64,000 nucleotides of DNA from Pseudomonas avellanae BPIC 631 (GTDB lineage Bacteria; Pseudomonadota; Gammaproteobacteria; Pseudomonadales; Pseudomonadaceae), in assembly GCF_000444135.1 (NCBI RefSeq), contig NZ_ATDK01000219.1, forward strand, positions 1 to 64,000, given 5' to 3'. Under the pieces are notes generated by a model. It was not told the origin of the DNA. It did no database searches and saw nothing but the letters and a program-made list of their open reading frames with translations. Below, piece by piece: positions 55,883 to 64,000 of the stretch (the first letter of the stretch is position 1; every line of letters begins with the position of its first letter). A program made the position numbers and the translations under genes.

Positions 55883-58800
55883 TCAGACCGTGAGGCTCTG
55901 CCCGCTCATGGCCAGGTCCAGCAGTTCGCGGTTGGCAACGGCATACATGGCGTAGTCCGTGCCGCTGGCTGCACGCAGCTCGACCAGCATGGCGCGCCAG
56001 CGCTCGACCATCAGCGAATGCTGCTCCAGCCACAAGGCCAGACGCGCTTCGATGTCTGACGGGCCGTCAGCCATTTGCAGGACAGAAACGGTGATCGCCC
56101 GCTGTTGCCAGTCGATATCGTCACGGAACGCTTCACGCGCCAGGGCTTGCCAGTTGTTTTCCACCGGCAGGCTGCTGATCTGCTGCAAGTACCAGGTGAT
56201 GTCCAGCGCGCTGCCTACGGCGAAGTACGCCTTGGCCACATCGGCAGCGTTCTGCCCGGTGACGTCGGAGGCTTCGATGATCGGCAATAGTGTGTACAGG
56301 TGAGTCGTCCCGGCAACCATGCGCGCCAGCAATTCCGGCACGCCGGCTTCGACATAAGCCTGATAACGCGTCTGCCAGATCTCGCGGGTCGGACCTTCCA
56401 GCAGTTCATCAAGCTTGAGGCCCAACGCAGCGAGATGCGGACCGAAGTGCGCCACGTCACGACCGGCATCCAGCTCGTTGCGACGGCTGCGCAGGAACCA
56501 GCGTGTGGCACGACGCCCCAGACGCATCAGCTCGTCCATCAGCGCCAACTGGATTTCAGCCGAAACCTTGTAGTCCAGCGACTCGATCTGACGGAACCAG
56601 TGCGGCAGGTGGAAGATGTCTCGCACGATCACATAAGCACCGGCCACAGCCGCAGCACTCATGCCGGTCGACTCCTTGAGGCGCTGCACAAAGGTGATGC
56701 CCATGTGGTTGACCAGGTCGTTGGCGATCTGGGTGCTGACGATCTCCCGCTTCAGACGGTGGCTGCGCATGGCCGTGGAGAACCTGGCACCCAGCGACGG
56801 CGGGAATGCGGTTTCCATGTCGCGGGTCAGATAATCGTCATCCGGCACACGCGATTCCAGCAACGCTTCCTTGAGGTCGATCTTGCTGTAGGAGATCAAC
56901 ACCGACAGCTCGGCCCGGCTCAAGCCCTGTTTGGCCGCAACCCGCTCGGCAATCTGGTCTTCGGCAGGCAAAAACTCGATGGCGCGGTCGAGCTTGCCAC
57001 GCGCTTCCAGGTCGTTCATCAGACGCTTGTATTCAGCAATCCGCTCGTACGCACGGCGTGCGGCCAGCGACAGTGCCTGGGTCTGCTTGTAGTTGTTGCC
57101 GAGCACCAGATGACCCACTTCGTCGGTCATGCTTTCGAGCAGCTGGTTGCGCTGCTTCTCGGTCATGTCACCGGCCTGCACCACTTCGTTGAGCAGGATC
57201 TTGATGTTCACTTCGTGGTCGGAGCAATCCACGCCGCCGGCGTTATCGATGAAGTCGGTGTTGGTTGCGCCGCCATTGAGGCCGAACTCGACACGACCCA
57301 ACTGAGTCATGCCCAGGTTGCCGCCCTCGCCCACCACCTTGCAGCGCAGCTCGTTGCCGTCGACACGCAGCGCGTCGTTGGCCTTGTCGCCGACATCGGT
57401 ATGTGACTCTTCGCTGGACTTGACGTACGTACCGATGCCGCCGTTCCACAACAGATCAACCGGCGCCTTGAGCAGCGCGTGCAGCAGCTCGGTCGGGGTC
57501 AGCTTGTCGGCCTTGATGTCGAAGCGTGCCTTCATCTGTTCGGTGATGGCGATGCTCTTGAGGCTGCGCGGGAAGATCCCGCCGCCAGCGGACATGATGC
57601 TGGTGTCGTAATCGGTCCACGACGAGCGCGGCAGATTGAACAGGCGCTCGCGCTCGGCAAAGCTGCTGGCCGGCTCCGGGTTTGGATCGATGAAGATGTG
57701 CAAGTGGTTGAACGCTGCGACCAGTTGCAGTTTGTCGGACATCAGCAGGCCGTTGCCGAAAACGTCACCGGCCATGTCGCCGATGCCGATCACGCTGATG
57801 CTGTCCTGCTGCACATTGATGTCGCGCTCACGGAAGTGACGCTGCACGCCCACCCACGCGCCCTTGGCGGTAATGCCCATCTTCTTGTGGTCGTAACCGG
57901 CCGAGCCGCCGGAGGCGAACGCATCACCCAGCCAGAAGCCGTATTCGATAGCGATGCCGTTGGCGATGTCGGAGAAGGTCGCGGTGCCCTTGTCGGCGGC
58001 GACCACCAGGTACGGGTCATCGTCGTCGTGGCGCACCACGTTGACCGGTGGCACCAGCACGCCTTCCTTGAGGTTGTCGGTGATGTCCAGCAGGCCGGAA
58101 ATAAAGATGCGGTAGCAGGCGATTGCTTCTGCCTGCACTTCGTCGCGGTTGCCAGTGGTTGGCAGACGACGCGGCACGAAACCGCCCTTGGCGCCGACCG
58201 GTACGATGACTGAGTTTTTCACCTGTTGAGCTTTCACCAGGCCGAGCACTTCGGTACGGAAGTCTTCTTCGCGGTCCGACCAGCGCAGGCCGCCACGCGC
58301 TACATTGCCGAAGCGCAGGTGCACGCCTTCGACACGCGGCGAATACACGAAGATCTCGAACTTGGGTACCGGCTTTGGCAGCTCGGGAATCAGACGCGGG
58401 TTGAACTTGAAGCTGAAGTAGCTCTTGCTCTGCCCGTTTGCGTCAGCCTGATAGAAGTTGGTCCGCAGGGTGGCCTTGATCAGGTCCAGATAGCGACGCA
58501 GGATGCGGTCTTCGTTGAGCACCTGAACGTCGTCCAGTGCGGTCAGAATCGCCTGCTCCAGACGCAATTGCTTGTCGTCCAGATCATCGGAGCCCAGTTT
58601 GCGCGCCAGGTAGAAACGGGTCTTGAACAGACGCGTCAGCTCGCGGGCGATGTCGGTGTGGTTGTTCAGGGTGGTGGCGATGTAACCCAGATCAAAGCCC
58701 AGACGAATCTGCTTCAAGTAACGCGCATAGGCACGCAACAGCGCCACGTCGCGCCACGGCAGACCGGCCGTCAGCACCAGACGGTTGAAGGCATCGTTTT

Positions 58801-60739
58801 CGGCATCGCCGCGCACGATGTGCACGAACGCATCCTGCAAGGTGTCGTTAAGCTGTTGAATATCGAGGCTCAAGCCTTCGCCATAGGTAAAGGCGAAGTC
58901 ATGAATCCAGAATTCGCGACCATTGGCGTGGTGCAGGCGATACGGGAACTCGCCCAGTACGCGCAGGCCAAGGTTTTCCAGAATCGGCAGCACGTCGGAC
59001 AGCGCCAGCGGTGTGTCGGCGTGATACAGCTTGCAATGCAGTTGCTGACGATCACCGGCCAGCGGCTGATAGAAGCTCATCACCAGTGGATTGGTTTCGC
59101 TCAGGCTCAGCATGTGCTGCATGTCGACCACGGCCGAGTGCGCCGCAAAGCGCTCGCGATAACCGGCCGGGAAGCCTTTCGGGAAGTCGGCCAGCACGTT
59201 GGTGCCTTGCGCTTCGCCGAAGCTTTCCACGACCAGACTGGCGTAGTCGTCCTTCCACGAGCGGCAGGCCTGAATGACTTCGTTTTCCAGCTGGGCAACG
59301 TCGATGTCCAGGTTGATCTTCGGGTCTACCCGCAGGATCAACTGCACACGCGCCAGGACCGATTCGGAGAAGAACGTCCAGAACTCGCAGTCGCTGGCTT
59401 TCAGGCGATCCATCAGCACCTGCTGGATCTTCTGGCGCACTTCGGTGGAATAGACGTCACGCGGCACGTAGGCCAGGCAGTAGCAGAAACGGCCGTACGG
59501 GTCCTTGCGCAGGAACACGCGAATCTTGTTGCGCTCCTGAATCTGCACGATGGACATGACCGTGGCGAACAACTCGTCCACCGGGGTCTGGAACAGGTCG
59601 TCGCGGGGCAGCACTTCGACGACCTGCGCCAGTTCCTTGCCCAGGTGCGCCTTGGCATCGAAGCCGGAACGACGCTCGACTTCTGCGACCTTGCGGCGAA
59701 TGTACGGGATCTGCCGCACGCTCTCGCCGTACACCGACGAGGTGTACAGGCCCATGAAGCGGCATTCCTTGATGACCTTGCCCGAGGCGTCGATCTGCCG
59801 GATCGACACGTAGTCCGGGTAGGCCGGACGGTGGACACGGCTCGGATGCGCGGCCTTGGCGAACGACAGCAGCACCGGCTCCTGCAGGTATTTCACTGCA
59901 TAGTCTTCGATGTGCAGGTCTTCGTGGCTCAGCCCCGGACGCAGCAGGCGGGTCAGGCCCAGGAACGAAGATTCGTCGTACACCAGCTGACCGCCGTTGG
60001 CGTCAGTGCGCACTTCAAACTCTTCGTAACCCAGAAAGGTAAAGTGGTTGTCCACCAGCCATTGCAGGAAGACCTTGATTTCGGCCTTTTCTTCCGCATC
60101 GGTGTTGGATTCGTTGGCATCGATGCTCGCCAGCAGATCATGCAGACGCGCTTTCATCGGCGCAAAATCTTCGACCGCAACCCGCACCTCGCCGAGCACC
60201 TGCTCCAGCTCGCGAGCCAGCACGTTCAACTCGCTGGCACTGGCGCAGCGGTCGATCTCCAGGTACATCAGCGATTCCTGCAGCACGTCTTCGCCGGTGG
60301 CGCCCTTGGGCAGCAGCTCCAGCAACTCGCCGTTCGCGCCGCGGCGCACGCTCAACACGGTGGTCTGCAAGGTGTGGATGCTGTAACCACGACGGTTCAA
60401 CTCGGTGCGCACGGAGTCGACCAGAAACGGCAGGTCGTGATGCAGCACTTCGACGGCAGTATGAGTCGACTGCCAGCCGTGGCGCTCGTAATCAGGGTTG
60501 TAGACGCGCACCTGCGGGTGAGCGTGTTCGAAACGCTCCAGCAGACGCCACGCGGACAAGGTGCAGCCTGCCAGGTCGGACAGACGCCGCTGGGTGAGTT
60601 CGTCGAGGGAAATGATGCCGAAGAATTGCTCGGCAAACAGCGCCACTTGTGGCAGTGCCTGTTCGCTGATGTGCTGAGCCAGTGCCGCTTGCAGTTGATG
60701 CTGGAAGTCGGACTTGCTGGCTGCGGTGAAGAACGCCAT
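55883..60739 (-). CDS. gdhB: NAD-specific glutamate dehydrogenase, large (180-kDa) type
   Basis: A 1,618-residue enzyme that oxidatively deaminates glutamate to 2-oxoglutarate, used in amino acid catabolism by Pseudomonas. The long N-terminal regulatory domains (ACT-like) are followed by the catalytic core near residues 800-1,200, with RGGLRWSDREEDFRTEV, VGAKGGFVP and SAGYDHKKMGITAKGAW. Size and motifs match the GDH180 class seen in P. aeruginosa. The start has GGAG nine bases upstream. It is monocistronic with its own terminator. Confidence 0.95.
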   Translation of the reverse strand: MAFFTAASKSDFQHQLQAALAQHISEQALPQVALFAEQFFGIISLDELTQRRLSDLAGCTLSAWRLLERFEHAHPQVRVYNPDYERHGWQSTHTAVEVLHHDLPFLVDSVRTELNRRGYSIHTLQTTVLSVRRGANGELLELLPKGATGEDVLQESLMYLEIDRCASASELNVLARELEQVLGEVRVAVEDFAPMKARLHDLLASIDANESNTDAEEKAEIKVFLQWLVDNHFTFLGYEEFEVRTDANGGQLVYDESSFLGLTRLLRPGLSHEDLHIEDYAVKYLQEPVLLSFAKAAHPSRVHRPAYPDYVSIRQIDASGKVIKECRFMGLYTSSVYGESVRQIPYIRRKVAEVERRSGFDAKAHLGKELAQVVEVLPRDDLFQTPVDELFATVMSIVQIQERNKIRVFLRKDPYGRFCYCLAYVPRDVYSTEVRQKIQQVLMDRLKASDCEFWTFFSESVLARVQLILRVDPKINLDIDVAQLENEVIQACRSWKDDYASLVVESFGEAQGTNVLADFPKGFPAGYRERFAAHSAVVDMQHMLSLSETNPLVMSFYQPLAGDRQQLHCKLYHADTPLALSDVLPILENLGLRVLGEFPYRLHHANGREFWIHDFAFTYGEGLSLDIQQLNDTLQDAFVHIVRGDAENDAFNRLVLTAGLPWRDVALLRAYARYLKQIRLGFDLGYIATTLNNHTDIARELTRLFKTRFYLARKLGSDDLDDKQLRLEQAILTALDDVQVLNEDRILRRYLDLIKATLRTNFYQADANGQSKSYFSFKFNPRLIPELPKPVPKFEIFVYSPRVEGVHLRFGNVARGGLRWSDREEDFRTEVLGLVKAQQVKNSVIVPVGAKGGFVPRRLPTTGNRDEVQAEAIACYRIFISGLLDITDNLKEGVLVPPVNVVRHDDDDPYLVVAADKGTATFSDIANGIAIEYGFWLGDAFASGGSAGYDHKKMGITAKGAWVGVQRHFRERDINVQQDSISVIGIGDMAGDVFGNGLLMSDKLQLVAAFNHLHIFIDPNPEPASSFAERERLFNLPRSSWTDYDTSIMSAGGGIFPRSLKSIAITEQMKARFDIKADKLTPTELLHALLKAPVDLLWNGGIGTYVKSSEESHTDVGDKANDALRVDGNELRCKVVGEGGNLGMTQLGRVEFGLNGGATNTDFIDNAGGVDCSDHEVNIKILLNEVVQAGDMTEKQRNQLLESMTDEVGHLVLGNNYKQTQALSLAARRAYERIAEYKRLMNDLEARGKLDRAIEFLPAEDQIAERVAAKQGLSRAELSVLISYSKIDLKEALLESRVPDDDYLTRDMETAFPPSLGARFSTAMRSHRLKREIVSTQIANDLVNHMGITFVQRLKESTGMSAAAVAGAYVIVRDIFHLPHWFRQIESLDYKVSAEIQLALMDELMRLGRRATRWFLRSRRNELDAGRDVAHFGPHLAALGLKLDELLEGPTREIWQTRYQAYVEAGVPELLARMVAGTTHLYTLLPIIEASDVTGQNAADVAKAYFAVGSALDITWYLQQISSLPVENNWQALAREAFRDDIDWQQRAITVSVLQMADGPSDIEARLALWLEQHSLMVERWRAMLVELRAASGTDYAMYAVANRELLDLAMSGQSLTV

Positions 60740-61105
60740 CTGTGGTACTCCGCTTTGGCTTTTATTGGGGAGGCTTGAAGAAGGTGTTGCGACCGGGGTG
60801 CCCTCACGTTCAACTGTGTGGGCACGACCCCGTCGAGTGTAAAGCTAAAGTACTAACGCCCGCTGTGTCAGGGTAATCACATTTGAATGCCGGGATGAAA
60901 AAAACCGGTACGCAGGACAGACACCCTACACCACTCGTCTGCCATGCAGCTTAACGAGAGCTGGCCGCGCACTACTTACGAAGCTGCGACATATTCGGTC
61001 ATCAGGTCACGCTAAAATCCGCACCATGGTGCCAATACCGGCCGACAATTTATGCCCGGTGCTGGCAAAATCCACCCCACGCATCCCAACCGCACTGGAA
61101 ACTTT
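60740..61105. other. Divergent control region of gdhB and the small gene at 61106
   Basis: No gene seen. There is an imperfect inverted repeat GGGGTGCCC...GGGCACGACCCC near 60795-60831 in the gdhB leader and a TAAAAT at 61013-61018 that could be the -10 for the rightward gene. Confidence 0.4.
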
Positions 61106-61465
61106 ATGCAAATCAAGACCGCCGCCCTTATCGTCAATGCCTGCGACGACGAATACGACAACATGGCGCTGCTGTGCTGCCACGGAGAAGGCGGCGACCT
61201 GTTTTCCCTGACCCGTTTCCCGGATGAAAACGAAGTGGAAATCACCGTCGGCGATGACACGTCGCACACCGTCTCCAGCCTGAAAGTCACCCTGGATGCC
61301 CAGCGTCTGCTGGTGCAAATCGACCCGGCAGATGCTGCGCAACTCAAGGGCCATGAGCAATTTGAAATCATCCACAGCACAAACGCGGACGAGCTGGCGG
61401 AGGTCCACAGGACGTTGCACATCATCACGACCAACGTGGATGAGTACGTCAACAGCGTCGATTGA
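61106..61465 (+). CDS. Conserved-looking hypothetical protein (119 aa)
   Basis: A small acidic soluble protein starting MQIKTAALIVNACDDEYDN, with alternating strands suggesting a compact beta-rich fold and C-terminal helix VHRTLHIITTNVDEYVNSVD. The start at 61106 has GGAA eight bases before it. It has two Cys in tandem (LLCCHGEG). The family is not recognised. It precedes the amidohydrolase gene by 47 bases and may share its transcript. Confidence 0.7.
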   Translation: MQIKTAALIVNACDDEYDNMALLCCHGEGGDLFSLTRFPDENEVEITVGDDTSHTVSSLKVTLDAQRLLVQIDPADAAQLKGHEQFEIIHSTNADELAEVHRTLHIITTNVDEYVNSVD

Positions 61466-61512
61466 AGGGCAAAACCCGGTAGAGTGATGGCTTCGCCACC
61501 AGGGAGCCTGCC

Positions 61513-62262
61513 ATGACCCGTATTTTCGACGCCCACTGCCACATCATCGACCCGCACTTCCCGCTGATCGCCAATAACGGCTACCTGCCGGAACCGTTCG
61601 GCGTCAGCGACTATCTGGCAATCGTCAAGCCGCTAGGCGTTCAAGGTGGCGCGATTGTGTCCGGTTCTTTCCAGGGTTTTGATCAGGGCTACCTGCTGGA
61701 GGCCCTGCGCCTGCTGGGGCCGGGTTTCGTGGGCGTGACTCAGTTGCCCGCCAGCGTTACCGATGCCGAACTGGACACCCTGAATGCAGCGGGCGTTCGT
61801 GCCCTGCGCTTCAACCTCAAGCGTGGCGGCTCGGAGCAACTCGACCAACTGGAAGCCCTCGCGCTGCGTGTGCATGAGCGTGTGGGCTGGCATTCGGAGC
61901 TGTACATCGATTCACGAGAGCTGGCTGACATTGAAACCCGCCTGCACAAATTGCCGGCGATCAGCATTGATCATCTGGGATTGAGCGCAGAGGGCCTGCC
62001 GGTGTTGCTGCGCCTCGCGGAACGTGGTGTACGCATCAAGGCCTGCGGCTTTGGCCGTGTGGACTTTCCGGTACGCGAAGCACTCAGGGACATCAATGCT
62101 GCCAACCCGAATGCGCTGATGTTCGGCACCGACCTGCCATCGACCCGCGCGCCGCGCCCTTTCCAGGCAGACGATATCGAGTTGCTGATCGACGCGCTGG
62201 GTGAGAAAGACGCACAGCGTGCAATGTGGGACAACGCCGCGAGTTTCTACCGCCTGCCGTGA
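61513..62262 (+). CDS. Amidohydrolase-2 family protein
   Basis: A 249-residue TIM-barrel hydrolase. The metal-binding HxH lies in FDAHCHIIDPHFPL, further ligands in ISIDHLGLS and the terminal Asp in FGTDLPSTRAPRPF. Length and layout are close to the 2-pyrone-4,6-dicarboxylate lactonase-like group. The substrate is not known, and the neighbours give no pathway. Confidence 0.87.
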   Translation: MTRIFDAHCHIIDPHFPLIANNGYLPEPFGVSDYLAIVKPLGVQGGAIVSGSFQGFDQGYLLEALRLLGPGFVGVTQLPASVTDAELDTLNAAGVRALRFNLKRGGSEQLDQLEALALRVHERVGWHSELYIDSRELADIETRLHKLPAISIDHLGLSAEGLPVLLRLAERGVRIKACGFGRVDFPVREALRDINAANPNALMFGTDLPSTRAPRPFQADDIELLIDALGEKDAQRAMWDNAASFYRLP

Positions 62263-62468
62263 GCAGTGCTCAAGGCCTGCGCCTCAAGTCATACATAATT
62301 GCCGACGGCAACATGTAGCACAATTCTCGGATAAGTGAGGTATCCGTCTCTAAATGCAATAAAAAACCCTCCAGTCGTTAGTGGATAACGACCCGGATGG
62401 ATTAAAGTAACGCCCCCAGCTCAGCGGTCACCCGACACAGCTGATAACCCTGCCAGGAATCGTCACCG

Positions 62469-63428
<960 letters not shown>

Positions 63429-63432
63429 CTCC

Positions 63433-64000
63433 ATGCAACCCTACCTGATCCCCCAGCCGGGCATTCGTGTCAGCCTCAGCGAGCTGATCGAGATGCGTCA
63501 TCGGGTGCGGGAAGTGCAGCTGTTTTCCACGCCGAGCCGACGCAGCCCGTTGATCGGCTTGCACCATTCCAAGCTGCGCGGGCGGGGTGTGGACTTTGAT
63601 CAGGTGCGCGTCTATCAGGCGGGCGATGACGTGCGCAGCATCGACTGGCGCGTCACCGCCCGTACCCAGGAACCGCACACCAAACTGTTTCATGAAGAGC
63701 GCGAACGGCCGATTTTCATTCTGGTGGAACAAAGCCGCCGCTTGTTTTTCGGCTCCGGCCTGATGTTCAAGTCGGTGCTCGCGGCTCAGGCGGCCGCGCT
63801 GATCGGCTGGGCCGCGCTGGAGCACAACGACCGGGTCGGCGGGCTGGTGTTCGGCGATAACGAACACTACGAAATCAAGCCACGACGCAGCAAGCAGAGC
63901 CTGTTGCAACTGCTCAACCGTCTGGTGCGGGTCAATCAGTCGCTGCACACGGAAATCCCCGCAGACCGCGATGCCTTCGGTACTGCATTGCGGCGCGCCC
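63433..64000 (+). CDS. DUF58 domain protein, 3' end outside the window
   Basis: The first 189 residues are visible. The DUF58 hallmark GRGVDFDQVRVYQAGDDVRS is present, followed by IDWRVTARTQEPHTKLFHEE and then the start of a VWA-like fold (PIFILVEQSRRLFFGSG). It begins four bases after the MoxR stop. In such operons the DUF58 protein is a partner of the MoxR ATPase. Confidence 0.92.
   Translation, partial: MQPYLIPQPGIRVSLSELIEMRHRVREVQLFSTPSRRSPLIGLHHSKLRGRGVDFDQVRVYQAGDDVRSIDWRVTARTQEPHTKLFHEERERPIFILVEQSRRLFFGSGLMFKSVLAAQAAALIGWAALEHNDRVGGLVFGDNEHYEIKPRRSKQSLLQLLNRLVRVNQSLHTEIPADRDAFGTALRRA

Noticed and set aside
58226..60778. An 850-codon open frame on the plus strand opposite gdhB
   Set aside because: Antisense shadow of the well-supported glutamate dehydrogenase gene.

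Overview
The window is a stretch of a Pseudomonas chromosome, most likely of the P. syringae group. Pointers are the high G+C core genes with Pseudomonas gene order (tig-clpP-clpX-lon-hupB-ppiD, a folD-linked tRNA cluster, glnS-cysS, mntP after acnB, a 1.6-kaa NAD-glutamate dehydrogenase) and REP-like palindromes carrying a DUF1534-type pseudo-ORF, which are common in P. syringae genomes. No rRNA genes, CRISPR arrays or complete insertion sequences were seen. All calls come from reading the sequence; no database search was run.

Layout. 0.1-2.7 kb: a large DUF6543/dermonecrotic-toxin-like protein. 2.9-7.5 kb: flavin reductase, small protein, GNAT acetyltransferase, then dnaQ, rnhA and a YafS-like methyltransferase divergent from gloB. 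7.6-16.7 kb: mltD followed by a Yej/oligopeptide-type ABC importer with two tandem binding proteins, two permeases and a double-headed ATPase. 16.7-26.2 kb: fabI, then on the minus strand the protein quality-control block ppiD, hupB, lon, clpX, clpP and tig. 26.2-29.6 kb: a gene-poor, lower-G+C stretch with two unknown lipoproteins and a tRNA-Arg/His/Leu cluster. 29.6-38.7 kb: folD, then a six-gene importer resembling the rhizobial GlpSTPQV glycerol ABC system, divergent from a sigma-54 activator and preceded by a good -24/-12 promoter. 38.7-48.4 kb: cysS, glnS, ppiB, lpxH, a MarR-controlled EmrAB efflux operon, miaE and a DUF1289 protein. 48.8-52.3 kb: acnB and the mntP manganese exporter behind a yybP-ykoY riboswitch. 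52.5-55.5 kb: an accessory insert. 55.9-64 kb: NAD-glutamate dehydrogenase, a small unknown protein, an amidohydrolase, a MoxR ATPase and the start of a DUF58 protein.

The most unusual locus is 52.56-55.45 kb. A PAAR protein with a toxin-44-like C-terminal domain is followed by three tandem paralogous membrane-anchored proteins that look like immunity proteins. A 12-G tract lies 10 bases before the third start codon. After them comes an orphan fragment matching the toxin C terminus, then a pair of direct repeats that may be an IS remnant. This reads as a type VI secretion effector/immunity array shaped by module duplication and replacement. The single membrane anchor plus two conserved cysteines in the immunity candidates suggests protection on the periplasmic side.

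A second point of interest is the putative glycerol importer. Its sigma-54 promoter overlaps a perfect inverted repeat, and five TGAACA boxes lie between it and the divergent activator, giving a testable control circuit.
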